Source: Streptococcus mitis
GTDB taxonomy: Bacteria > Bacillota > Bacilli > Lactobacillales > Streptococcaceae
Direction: 5' to 3'
Length of the DNA stretch: 64,000 nt
Assembly: GCF_000722705.1 (NCBI RefSeq)
Contig: NZ_JPFW01000001.1
Coordinates: 62,001-126,000, forward strand
The notes beneath the pieces were generated by a model that ran no database searches, was not told the origin of the DNA, and saw nothing but the letters and a program-made list of their open reading frames with translations. Every line of letters begins with the position of its first letter. The stretch's first letter is position 1. This document shows positions 17,253 to 23,926 of the stretch, one piece after another. The position numbers were made by a program, and so were the translations under genes.

Positions 17253-17293
17253 CGATTAGAATGTTCGTAAAGCGATTAAAATAGTGTTATACT
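17251..17293 (+). promoter_or_regulatory. Promoter of TCS08 with a 20-bp-spaced direct repeat
   Basis: AGCGATTA occurs at 17251-17258 and again at 17271-17278, a two-helix-turn spacing typical of OmpR-family operators. The -10 TATACT is at 17288-17293, so the repeats cover the -35 region. Autoregulation by the response regulator is a plausible reading. Confidence 0.5.
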
Positions 17294-17331
17294 ATTGTGG
17301 TATAGCACTGTTTTTTTCAAAGGAGAGACAG

Positions 17332-18027
17332 ATGGGAAAGACAATTTTACTCGTTGACGACGAGGTAGAAATCACAGATATTCATCAACGCTATCTGGTT
17401 CAGGCAGGGTATCAGGTTTTGGTGGCTCATGATGGAGTAGAGGCCTTGGAAATCTTCAAGCGAAAACCGATTGATTTGATTATTACAGATATCATGATGC
17501 CTCGGATGGATGGTTATGACTTGATTAGTGAGGTCCAGTATCAATCTCCAGATCAGCCTTTTCTCTTTATCACGGCTAAGACCAGTGAGCAGGACAAGAT
17601 TTATGGCCTGAGTTTAGGGGCAGATGACTTTATTGCCAAACCCTTTAGCCCACGTGAGCTGGTTTTGCGTGTCCACAATATCTTGCGTCGCCTTCATCGT
17701 GGAGGTGAGACAGAGGTTGTCAGTCTCGGGGATTTACGGATGAATCACGGTAGCCATGAGGTCCAAGTCGGAGATGTGGCGCTTGATTTGACAGTCAAAT
17801 CCTTCGAACTCCTATGGCTTTTAGCTAGTAATCCAGAGCGGGTTTTCTCTAAGACAGACCTCTATGAAAAGGTCTGGCAAGAAGACTACGTAGATGATAC
17901 CAATACCTTGAATGTTCATATTCATGCTCTTCGACAGGAGTTGGCTAAACATGCCAGTTCAGAAACGCCTACCATCAAAACTGTCTGGGGCTTGGGCTAC
18001 AAAATTGAGAAAGCACGAGGTAGTTAA
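17332..18027 (+). CDS. rr08: Response regulator RR08 (OmpR family, SaeR-like)
   Basis: The 231-aa protein has a receiver domain (about 4-118; acidic pocket in LLVDDE and the phosphoacceptor Asp in DLIITDIMMPRMDG, conserved Lys in FIAKPFSPREL) and a C-terminal winged helix (about 130-228; TVKSFELLWLLASNPERVFSKTDL, WGLGYKIE). ATG 17332 follows AAAGGAG. Its stop TAATG overlaps the start of the kinase by one base. This is TCS08 of pneumococcus, related to staphylococcal SaeRS. Confidence 0.92.
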   Translation: MGKTILLVDDEVEITDIHQRYLVQAGYQVLVAHDGVEALEIFKRKPIDLIITDIMMPRMDGYDLISEVQYQSPDQPFLFITAKTSEQDKIYGLSLGADDFIAKPFSPRELVLRVHNILRRLHRGGETEVVSLGDLRMNHGSHEVQVGDVALDLTVKSFELLWLLASNPERVFSKTDLYEKVWQEDYVDDTNTLNVHIHALRQELAKHASSETPTIKTVWGLGYKIEKARGS

Positions 18028-19079
18028 TGAAATTAAAAAGTTATATTTTAGTGGGGTATATCATTTCAACACTCCTAACAATTATCGTGGTTTTTTGGGC
18101 TATCCAGCGCATGTTAATTGAAGAAAGTGAGATTTATTTCCTGATTGGCATGACTCTCATAGCTAGTTTTGTCGGTGCTGGGATTAGTCTCTTTCTCCTA
18201 TCGCCTGTCTTTACATCATTGGGCAAACTCAAGGAACATGCCAAGCGGGTGGCGGACAAGGATTTCCCTTCAAATCTGGAGGTTCAAGGTCCTATGGAGT
18301 TTCAGCAATTAGGCCAAGCTTTCAATGAAATGTCCCATGATTTGCAGGCCACCTTTGATTCATTAGAAGAAAGCGAACGAGAAAAGGGCTTGATGATTGC
18401 CCAGCTGTCGCATGATATCAAGACCCCTATCACTTCGATCCAAGCGACGGTAGAAGGGATTTTGGACGGGGTTATCAAGGAGGGAGAACAAGCCCATTAT
18501 CTAGCAACCATTGGACGCCAGACAGAAAGACTCAATAAACTGGTTGAAGAGTTGAATTTTTTGACCCTAAACACAGCTAGAAATCAGGCGGAGAAGACTA
18601 GTAAAGACAGTATTTTTCTGGATCAGCTCTTGATTGAGTGTATGAGTGAGTTTCAGTTCTTGATTGAGCAGGAGGAGCGAGATGTCCATTTGCAGGTAAT
18701 CCCAGAGTCTGCCCGGATTGAGGGAGATTATGCTAAGCTTTCTCGTATTTTGGTGAATCTGGTTAATAACGCTTTTAAATACTCGTCTCCAGGAACTAAG
18801 CTGGAGGTGGTAGCTAAACTGGAGAAGAACCAGCTTTCAATCAGTGTGACCGATGAGGGGCAGGGCATTGCACCAGAGGACTTGGAGAATATTTTCAAAC
18901 GCCTTTATCGTGTCGAAACTTCGCGCAATATGAAAACAGGTGGTCATGGCTTAGGCCTTGCGATTGCGCGTGAATTGGCCCATCAATTGGGTGGAGAAAT
19001 CACAGTTACCAGCCAGTACGGCCTCGGAAGCACCTTTACTCTCGTTCTTAACCTCTCTGGCAATGAAAATAAAGGATAA
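18027..19079 (+). CDS. hk08: Sensor histidine kinase HK08 (SaeS-like)
   Basis: A 350-aa kinase with two N-terminal transmembrane segments joined by a very short outside loop (about 5-25 and 38-62), a HAMP linker (about 63-115), the H box QLSHDIKTPITSIQ (His near 131), and an ATPase domain with N box LVNNAFKYS, G1 DEGQGIAPED and G2 GGHGLGLAIAR. The short extracellular loop is the intramembrane-sensing layout of SaeS. It phosphorylates RR08. Confidence 0.9.
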   Translation: MKLKSYILVGYIISTLLTIIVVFWAIQRMLIEESEIYFLIGMTLIASFVGAGISLFLLSPVFTSLGKLKEHAKRVADKDFPSNLEVQGPMEFQQLGQAFNEMSHDLQATFDSLEESEREKGLMIAQLSHDIKTPITSIQATVEGILDGVIKEGEQAHYLATIGRQTERLNKLVEELNFLTLNTARNQAEKTSKDSIFLDQLLIECMSEFQFLIEQEERDVHLQVIPESARIEGDYAKLSRILVNLVNNAFKYSSPGTKLEVVAKLEKNQLSISVTDEGQGIAPEDLENIFKRLYRVETSRNMKTGGHGLGLAIARELAHQLGGEITVTSQYGLGSTFTLVLNLSGNENKG

Positions 19080-19085
19080 AACCCC

Positions 19086-19273
19086 TTTACAAATCTAGCC
19101 ATTCATGGTAGAATGGATTTTGTGTGAAATATCAGCAGGAAAGCATGAAGCTCGTCAACAGGTGTCTTGTGATAAGTAACCTTGGCTGTTTAGGCGAAGG
19201 GCATCTGCACGAATCAGGGCTTTCTAAGTGACTATTTCCACCGAAATATTATTTATATCAGGAGGACATTCAC
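19086..19273 (+). promoter_or_regulatory. rpsD promoter and structured leader
   Basis: TTTACA (19086-19091) and TAGAAT (19109-19114) are 17 bp apart. The transcript would have about 150 nt of leader before rpsD, rich in GC compared with the surroundings and able to form several short stems. In Firmicutes, S4 represses its own gene through such a leader; I cannot confirm the fold by eye. Confidence 0.55.
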
Positions 19274-19885
19274 ATGTCACGTTATACAGGACCATCTTGG
19301 AAACAAGCTCGTCGCCTTGGCCTTTCACTTACAGGTACAGGTAAAGAATTGGCACGTCGTAACTACGTACCAGGACAACACGGACCAAACAACCGTTCTA
19401 AATTGTCAGAATACGGTTTGCAATTGGCTGAAAAACAAAAACTTCGTTTCACTTACGGTGTAGGTGAAAAACAATTCCGTAACTTGTTCGTACAAGCTAC
19501 AAAAATCAAAGGCGGAATCCTAGGTTTCAACTTCATGCTTCTTTTGGAGCGTCGTTTGGATAACGTTGTTTACCGTCTTGGTCTTGCGACTACTCGTCGT
19601 CAAGCTCGTCAATTCGTAAACCACGGTCACATCCTTGTTGACGGAAAACGTGTTGATATCCCATCATACAGTGTAACTCCAGGTCAAGTGATCTCAGTTC
19701 GTGAAAAATCATTGAAAGTTCCAGCTATCCTTGAAGCAGTAGAAGCTACTCTTGGACGTCCAGCATTCGTATCATTCGACGCTGAAAAATTGGAAGGTTC
19801 ATTGACTCGCTTGCCAGAACGCGACGAAATCAACCCAGAAATCAACGAAGCACTTGTCGTTGAATTCTACAACAAGATGCTTTAA
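19274..19885 (+). CDS. rpsD: 30S ribosomal protein S4
   Basis: 203 aa, the normal length. It begins [26 protein letters not shown], carries the S4 RNA-binding domain (about 92-155; [28 protein letters not shown] quoted in part) and ends in EFYNKML. It binds 16S rRNA early in 30S assembly and may repress its own translation. AGGAGG lies upstream. Codon use is highly biased, as expected for a ribosomal protein. Confidence 0.97.
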   Translation: MSRYTGPSWKQARRLGLSLTGTGKELARRNYVPGQHGPNNRSKLSEYGLQLAEKQKLRFTYGVGEKQFRNLFVQATKIKGGILGFNFMLLLERRLDNVVYRLGLATTRRQARQFVNHGHILVDGKRVDIPSYSVTPGQVISVREKSLKVPAILEAVEATLGRPAFVSFDAEKLEGSLTRLPERDEINPEINEALVVEFYNKML

Positions 19886-19903
19886 TTTTAAGAAATATCT
19901 TAC

Positions 19904-19934
19904 AGAAAGCCTACAACAGTGGGCTTTTTGCTTT
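19904..19934 (+). terminator. rpsD terminator
   Basis: AAAGCCTAC-AACA-GTGGGCTTTTT gives a stem with one G-U pair and a T tail 20 nt after the stop codon. Between here and 20027 I see nothing else. Confidence 0.75.
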
Positions 19935-20026
19935 GTCTTAAAACGTTGATTGCTGGGTTTGCTTAGAGATTTGCTAGTAAGGTTATTTGTGTATCTAAGT
20001 CTATCTATTCAAAGAATGACACGATG

Positions 20027-20055
20027 TTGATGATATAAATCTGGTATGATATAAT
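20027..20055 (+). promoter_or_regulatory. Promoter of the Fst-like toxin RNA (RNA I)
   Basis: TTGATG (20027-20032), 17 bp, then TATAAT (20050-20055) with TGA directly before it (extended -10). Transcription should start near 20062, at the 5' base of the hairpin that masks the toxin ribosome site. Confidence 0.75.
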
Positions 20056-20065
20056 ATTTTGGCCC

Positions 20066-20086
20066 CCTCACTTTAAGGAAGGGAGG
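20066..20086 (+). promoter_or_regulatory. 5' stem-loop masking the toxin Shine-Dalgarno
   Basis: CCTCACTT (20066-20073) pairs with AAGGGAGG (20079-20086) except for one A-G mismatch, closing a 5-nt loop. The 3' arm is the GGGAGG ribosome site of the toxin, so the hairpin should slow translation, as the 5' stem-loop of the pAD1 par RNA I does. Confidence 0.65.
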
Positions 20087-20094
20087 TGTTATAT

Positions 20095-20187
20095 ATGCTA
20101 GAGTTACTTTCCCTTTTTCTAGCTCCGTTACTTGTTAACGTACTATCTGAGCTTTTCAAGCTATGGATAAAGAAACGTAGCAAGTAG
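20095..20187 (+). CDS. Fst/Ldr-family type I toxin peptide (30 aa)
   Basis: The 30-residue peptide begins MLELLSLFLAPLLVNVLSEL, followed by FKLWIKKRSK. It has a hydrophobic membrane helix with the conserved proline near residue 11 and a charged, basic C-terminal tail, which is the pattern of Fst toxins (pAD1 Fst, chromosomal Fst-like peptides). The start lies 8 nt after GGGAGG. The flanking DNA has all parts of a par locus: strong promoter, masking hairpin, DRa/DRb copies on both sides, shared two-way terminator and convergent antisense promoter. Fst toxins act at the membrane when the antisense RNA decays. The gene is below normal length cut-offs, so it is easily missed. Confidence 0.85.
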   Translation: MLELLSLFLAPLLVNVLSELFKLWIKKRSK

Positions 20188-20211
20188 CTTTTAACACCTT
20201 AAGAGGGTAGC

Positions 20212-20247
20212 AAAAAACCCCATCGGTGGCACGGTGGGGCTTTTTTA
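20212..20247. terminator. Bidirectional terminator shared by toxin and antisense RNA
   Basis: AAAAAACCCCATCGGTGGCA and the matching CGGTGGGGCTTTTTT form a GC-rich hairpin with an A run on the left and a T run on the right, so it works on both strands. Confidence 0.85.
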
Positions 20248-20281
20248 GTTACATATGCTAGAAGCATTGTTTTCCCTTTAT
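20214..20281 (-). ncRNA. Antisense antitoxin RNA (RNA II) of the Fst-like locus
   Basis: On the minus strand TTGAAA (complement of 20311-20316) and TAGAAT (complement of 20288-20293) are 17 bp apart, with TGT before the -10. Transcription would start near 20281 and end at the shared terminator, giving an RNA of about 65 nt, close to the size reported for pAD1 RNA II. It contains the complements of DRb, DRa and the terminator stem. Confidence 0.72.
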
Positions 20282-20317
20282 GTTTTCATTCTAACACATA
20301 AGCCCCGATATTTCAAG

Positions 20318-20511
20318 CTTTTGTTTTGATATTTCCTCAGAGTGTGTTTGTAGTTTGAATCCATTTCACTGAAATTAGAACCCGTGTCACCAATCCCCAT
20401 TTTACAGGTTAAATGATGAAAAAACTATTTTATACATCATATATAATACAGGTGAAAAATGATGACATCGGTTAAGTAGAGTTTGAATTGAAATATAAGG
20501 TAGTTAACAAA
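20318..20511. other. Intergenic stretch with no recognised gene
   Basis: AT-rich DNA between the antisense promoter and the rpmG terminator. It holds a promoter-like TATAAT near 20452 that leads only to a five-codon frame (MMTSV-type start near 20459). It may be debris at the rearrangement junction. Confidence 0.5.
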
Positions 20512-20540
20512 AAGAAAAAACGCTTGAATGCGTTTTTCTT
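20512..20540 (-). terminator. Terminator of rpmF-rpmG
   Basis: AAAAAACGC-TTGAAT-GCGTTTTT, read on the minus strand as a hairpin with a T tail, 24 nt after the rpmG stop. Confidence 0.8.
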
Positions 20541-20563
20541 CTGTATTGATTCGTATTGAATGC

Positions 20564-20713
20564 TTACTTAACTTCTGTAAACACAACGTGTTTGCGAAGT
20601 TTTGGTGAGTATTTCTTCAATTGAAGACGGTCTGGAGTGTTACGTTTGTTTTTAGAAGTAAGGTACAAGCGTTCACCAGATTCTTTGTGTTCAAGTGTAA
20701 TATTTACGCGCAT
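20564..20713 (-). CDS. rpmG: 50S ribosomal protein L33
   Basis: The 49-aa protein starts [20 protein letters not shown] and ends KHVVFTEVK, a standard L33 length. There are no cysteines, so this is the zinc-independent (C-) paralogue of L33. GGGAGA lies before the start. It is co-transcribed behind rpmF with a 15-nt gap. Confidence 0.95.
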
Positions 20714-20728
20714 AGTATCTCCCTTCTA

Positions 20729-20911
20729 TTATTCAGCTGATGCAGCTTTAGCGATTTTACGTCCTTTGTAGTATCCTTTAAGTGATACACGGTGAGAACG
20801 TGAGTAATCTCCAGTAGTTTCGTCAAAGTTTACAGATGGAGCTGTTACTTTGTAGTGTGTACGACGTTTGTTTTTCTTCGCTTTTGAGGTGCGACGTGCA
20901 GGTACTGCCAT
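20729..20911 (-). CDS. rpmF: 50S ribosomal protein L32
   Basis: 60 aa, beginning [20 protein letters not shown], the conserved L32 N terminus. The CxxC zinc motifs of many L32 proteins are absent (no cysteines), matching the zinc-free L33 next to it. AGGAG precedes the start. A likely promoter is TTTACT (complement of 20996-21001) and TATCCT (complement of 20973-20978), 17 bp apart. Confidence 0.95.
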
Positions 20912-21026
20912 TTTGCTTTCTCCTTTAGGTATTTATATTCGATTCAATCTACTGATTTTCATCAACCATACTAGGATAACACATTTTTTTTGTAAAGTAA
21001 AGTTACTTGACAAAAAAAGATGAAAA

Positions 21027-21060
21027 AATTCTCCTGTCTGACCTAGCAGACAGGAGAAGG
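21027..21060 (-). terminator. Terminator after the ribbon-helix-helix gene
   Basis: TTCTCCTGTCTG (21029-21040) and CAGACAGGAGAA (21047-21058) form a perfect 12-bp stem; on the minus strand TTTTTTC follows. It stands 3 nt from the stop of the frameshifted gene. Confidence 0.9.
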
Positions 21061-21062
21061 TC

Positions 21063-21262
21063 TTAAATATCAATCTCAAATGGTTCGTCAATGGTTTCTG
21101 ATACGTATTTTCCGTCTTTCTTCCGTTGTTTGACACATTCTGTGAGGAGATATTCGATTTGCCCATTGACTGAACGAAAGTCGTCTTCTGCCCATGATGC
21201 AAGTGCAGCGTATAACTTTGTTGAGAGTCGAAGGGGAATCTGCTTTTTTTAGCTTCAGCCAT
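21063..21262 (-). pseudogene. Ribbon-helix-helix (Arc-like) DNA-binding protein, frameshifted
   Basis: From ATG 21262 the frame reads MAEAKKS and then drifts into a non-conserved frame. One base shift after the A run restores a protein-like reading: [20 protein letters not shown], then [20 protein letters not shown] and a 22-residue tail to TAA at 21063. That is a typical ribbon-helix-helix fold of antitoxin or Arc type. The run has seven A; eight would give an intact 66-aa protein. The loss is therefore a single-base deletion, a phase-variable tract, or a sequencing error. It is coupled to the 49-aa gene upstream (2-nt gap). Confidence 0.75.
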
Positions 21263-21264
21263 CT

Positions 21265-21414
21265 TTAGTAAAGACTTCCTGTGTTGACAATTGGTTGTGC
21301 ATCATGATTGCCACAGAGAACGACTAGGAGATTTGAAACCATGGCAGCTTTTCGTTCTTCATCAAGCTCTACCAATTCCCCTTCATTGAGACGTTCCAGG
21401 GCGATTTCAACCAT
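21265..21414 (-). CDS. Small 49-aa protein upstream of the ribbon-helix-helix gene
   Basis: The peptide begins [20 protein letters not shown] and ends IVNTGSLY. It is acidic in the first half and shows no membrane segment. TAGGA lies 1-5 nt upstream of the ATG, close for a ribosome site. The stop is 2 nt before the next start, so the two form a small two-gene module that resembles regulatory or toxin-antitoxin pairs in arrangement only. I do not recognise the family. Confidence 0.55.
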   Translation of the reverse strand: MVEIALERLNEGELVELDEERKAAMVSNLLVVLCGNHDAQPIVNTGSLY

Positions 21415-21568
21415 TCCTATTAATTGATATCTAAATGATATCACTTTAATTTATAACGTCAAGAAACAGTAGAAAAATAATTACTAAAAAGTTTCAGCCC
21501 AATAATTACTTGTAGGAGGTGAGATTATATTGTGCTGAAATACTCTTTTATTCTTATAACTTTTACAC

Positions 21569-21574
21569 TATAAT
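21569..21574 (+). promoter_or_regulatory. -10 box of the antiterminator gene
   Basis: TATAAT 22 nt before the start of the BglG-type regulator, which has AAAGGAAG as ribosome site. The upstream part of this 180-bp gap also has an isolated strong Shine-Dalgarno, AGGAGGTGA at 21514-21522, with no convincing gene behind it. Confidence 0.55.
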
Positions 21575-21595
21575 TGTAGTTAGAAAGGAAGAGAA

Positions 21596-23626
21596 ATGTT
21601 TGATTATAGAGCACTAGTTATTTTGATGACTTTGATGGATCATTGTGAGCTATCATTATATGAATTATCTGTTAAGGTGAGCTTACCTATAAAGGAAGTC
21701 AAAGAAGGAATAGATTATTTAGTGCCTTATCTAGCTAATAAAGGGATAGTACTGGATAAAAAACAAGGTCGCTATAGTTTATCAAATCGTACGAAGCAGT
21801 CTTTGACAGATATTATTAAGTCGGATGAATTGGTTTTACCAAAGTCGACTCGCTTAGCATTAATCTATCTTTACACTTTTTGCCGATTAGATTTTATATC
21901 GAATAATCATTACCAAGACTTTTTGAAAGTAAGTAAGAATACAACCTTATCTGATATTCAATCATTAAGAAAGATTATGTTAGATAATGATTTGGAGCTA
22001 GGGTACAGTAGAGCAAAAGGTTATACTTTACACGGTTCAGAGTGGAATAAGCATCGTTTAGCTTTTCAAATGGTTAGTGAGTTGCTGGAATCCTCCATAG
22101 GGATTTGGGGTTTGGATTATGTTTTATCCAGTTGGGGCTATTCATTAACTTATGATTTGATTGATCAGGTGGTTAAAGATTATTATGAAAAGCTACAGAT
22201 AGTACCTATTGTTAATCAATTAAAAGTTTGCCTTTTCGGTTTAGTATTCATTATATGTAGGTATCAAAGAGATGTTGAAAGAGTATATCTTTCAGAGACA
22301 TTAGTATCTCCTACTATTCAAGATATAACGACTATTTTATTGGATACAGTGGTTGATTTGGGAATTATAGATACGGTGTTTTCAGAGGATGATTATCGCT
22401 ATATCACAGTTTTATTATCAAGTTGCTTTGAAGGTGAAGTAGATGTTGCTCCGGTTTACTTTAATCAATTAACAGAGGCTATTATAAGTAGAATGGAAGA
22501 TATTTCTTTGTTACATTTTAAACAAAGGGAAGTATTGAGAGAAAATCTTCGCCGCCACCTTATACCGGCTTACTATAGATTAAAGTTCGGCTTACCTAGT
22601 TCAAATGAATATGTGTTGCATGTTAAAGAACATTATCCTGATTTATTTGAACTAGTAAAAGATTCTTTGACTCCCTTGATGGACGCTATTGACAAGCCCA
22701 TACCTGATAGTGAAACAGCATATTTTGTTATCCATTTTGGAGGTTATTTAAAGAAAGCAGATACTTTGCCTCAAAAATGTTATAAAGCAGTAATTATCTG
22801 TCCTAATGGGATTAGTTCTTCATTGATGTTAAAAGAGAATCTATTAGCATTATTTCCTCAAATTGAGTTTATAGGAACCTCAAAGATTGATGATTTACAG
22901 GCGAAAACTAGTAGTGACTATGATATGGTTTTTTCTACTATAAAGGTGGAAACAGAGAAGCCAAATTATCTAGTTTCTGTTATGATGACGGAAGAACAAA
23001 CAACGCAGTTAGTTGAATTGGTATCAAAAGATTTCCCAGATACAGGTTATCGAGATATTGAGCTTAATCAGATAATTAGCATAGTAAGACGATATAGTAT
23101 AATCACACAAGAATTAGAGTTAAAATTAGCATTAAAGAGGTATCTCTATCAAGAAATGAACAGAAAGGAAGTGTTACCATTGTTAGAAGAATTAATTACA
23201 AAAGAAACTTATCAGGTTAGTTCGAAAAAATTAGGATGGAAGGAGGCAATTTGTTTAGCAGCTAAACCGCTTTTGGATCAACATAAGATAACTGAGAACT
23301 ACCCTGAGGCAATGATTCAAAAAGTAGAAGAGTTTGGGCCTTTTATTAATTTAGGGAAGGGAGTAGCAATTCCTCACGCTCGACCAGATGAAGGTGTGAA
23401 TGAAATAGGAATGTCAATGTTAGTTTTGGAAGAACCGATTTATTTATTGGATGATCCAGAACAAGAGGTAAGATTGTTGATTTGTATTGCAGCCATTGAT
23501 AATGAGAGTCATTTAAAGGCTTTGTCACATTTAACAACAATTTTAAGAGATAAAAATCATGTTCAAACTTTAATATCATCAAAAAACTATGATGACATTG
23601 AAATGATAATTAAACAGGAGGATTAG
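21596..23626 (+). CDS. BglG/MtlR-type transcriptional activator with PRDs, IIB-like and IIA domains
   Basis: The 676-aa regulator has N-terminal helix-turn-helix region(s) (about 1-150), two PRD domains (about 170-400) with phosphorylatable histidines (for example VIHFGGYLKK), a IIB-like domain (about 400-490; VIICPNGISSSLML, with cysteine in the P-loop position) and a C-terminal EIIA of the fructose/mannitol type (about 530-675; GVAIPHARPDEGVNEIGMSM with the active His). It likely activates the ascorbate-type PTS operon that begins 4 nt downstream, and is itself controlled by PTS phosphorylation. Clear family; inducer unknown. Confidence 0.9.
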   Translation: MFDYRALVILMTLMDHCELSLYELSVKVSLPIKEVKEGIDYLVPYLANKGIVLDKKQGRYSLSNRTKQSLTDIIKSDELVLPKSTRLALIYLYTFCRLDFISNNHYQDFLKVSKNTTLSDIQSLRKIMLDNDLELGYSRAKGYTLHGSEWNKHRLAFQMVSELLESSIGIWGLDYVLSSWGYSLTYDLIDQVVKDYYEKLQIVPIVNQLKVCLFGLVFIICRYQRDVERVYLSETLVSPTIQDITTILLDTVVDLGIIDTVFSEDDYRYITVLLSSCFEGEVDVAPVYFNQLTEAIISRMEDISLLHFKQREVLRENLRRHLIPAYYRLKFGLPSSNEYVLHVKEHYPDLFELVKDSLTPLMDAIDKPIPDSETAYFVIHFGGYLKKADTLPQKCYKAVIICPNGISSSLMLKENLLALFPQIEFIGTSKIDDLQAKTSSDYDMVFSTIKVETEKPNYLVSVMMTEEQTTQLVELVSKDFPDTGYRDIELNQIISIVRRYSIITQELELKLALKRYLYQEMNRKEVLPLLEELITKETYQVSSKKLGWKEAICLAAKPLLDQHKITENYPEAMIQKVEEFGPFINLGKGVAIPHARPDEGVNEIGMSMLVLEEPIYLLDDPEQEVRLLICIAAIDNESHLKALSHLTTILRDKNHVQTLISSKNYDDIEMIIKQED

Positions 23627-23629
23627 ATA

Positions 23630-23914
23630 ATGTTAAAAATTGGTACAGCTTGTGGTTCAGGATTAGGTTCAAGTTTTATGGTACAGATGAATATTGAATC
23701 TGTATTGAGTGATTTGAATGTTTCAGATGTAGAAGTTGAACACTATGATTTAGGTGGAGCAGATCCAAATGCAGCTGATATTTGGATTGTTGGTCGTGAT
23801 CTAGCTGATTCAGCTAGTCATCTTGGAGATGTTCGTATCTTAAATAGTATTATTGATATGGACGAACTACGAGAATTAATTACTAAAATTTGTGAAGAGA
23901 AAGGACTTATATAG
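23630..23914 (+). CDS. PTS IIB component, ascorbate/lactose-type (UlaB-like)
   Basis: A 94-aa IIB with the phospho-cysteine loop MLKIGTACGSGLGSSFMV at the N terminus (Cys8). It takes phosphate from a IIA, perhaps the IIA domain of the regulator just upstream because no separate IIA gene is present in the cluster. It is preceded by AGGAGG. Confidence 0.9.
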   Translation: MLKIGTACGSGLGSSFMVQMNIESVLSDLNVSDVEVEHYDLGGADPNAADIWIVGRDLADSASHLGDVRILNSIIDMDELRELITKICEEKGLI

Positions 23915-23926
23915 GAGGCTAGCGTC

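Larger units (their letters stand above)
20093..20279. repeat. par direct repeats DRa and DRb flanking the toxin
   Basis: ATATGCTAGA occurs at 20093-20102 (over the toxin start codon) and at 20253-20262. TTTCCCTTT occurs at 20108-20116 and at 20271-20279. The right copies lie in the antisense RNA, so it can pair with the toxin mRNA over the start codon, as DRa and DRb do in pAD1 par. Confidence 0.75.

Noticed and set aside
19262-19279. GGACAT-TCAC-ATGTC palindrome at the rpsD start, like a ComR box
   Set aside because: The arms are the ribosome site and the first codons of rpsD, the spacer is 4 nt rather than 2, and no T tract or -10 follows.
20933-21262. Open frame of 109 codons on the minus strand
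   Set aside because: Beyond codon 7 it is the wrong frame of the ribbon-helix-helix gene and runs through a perfect terminator into promoter DNA.
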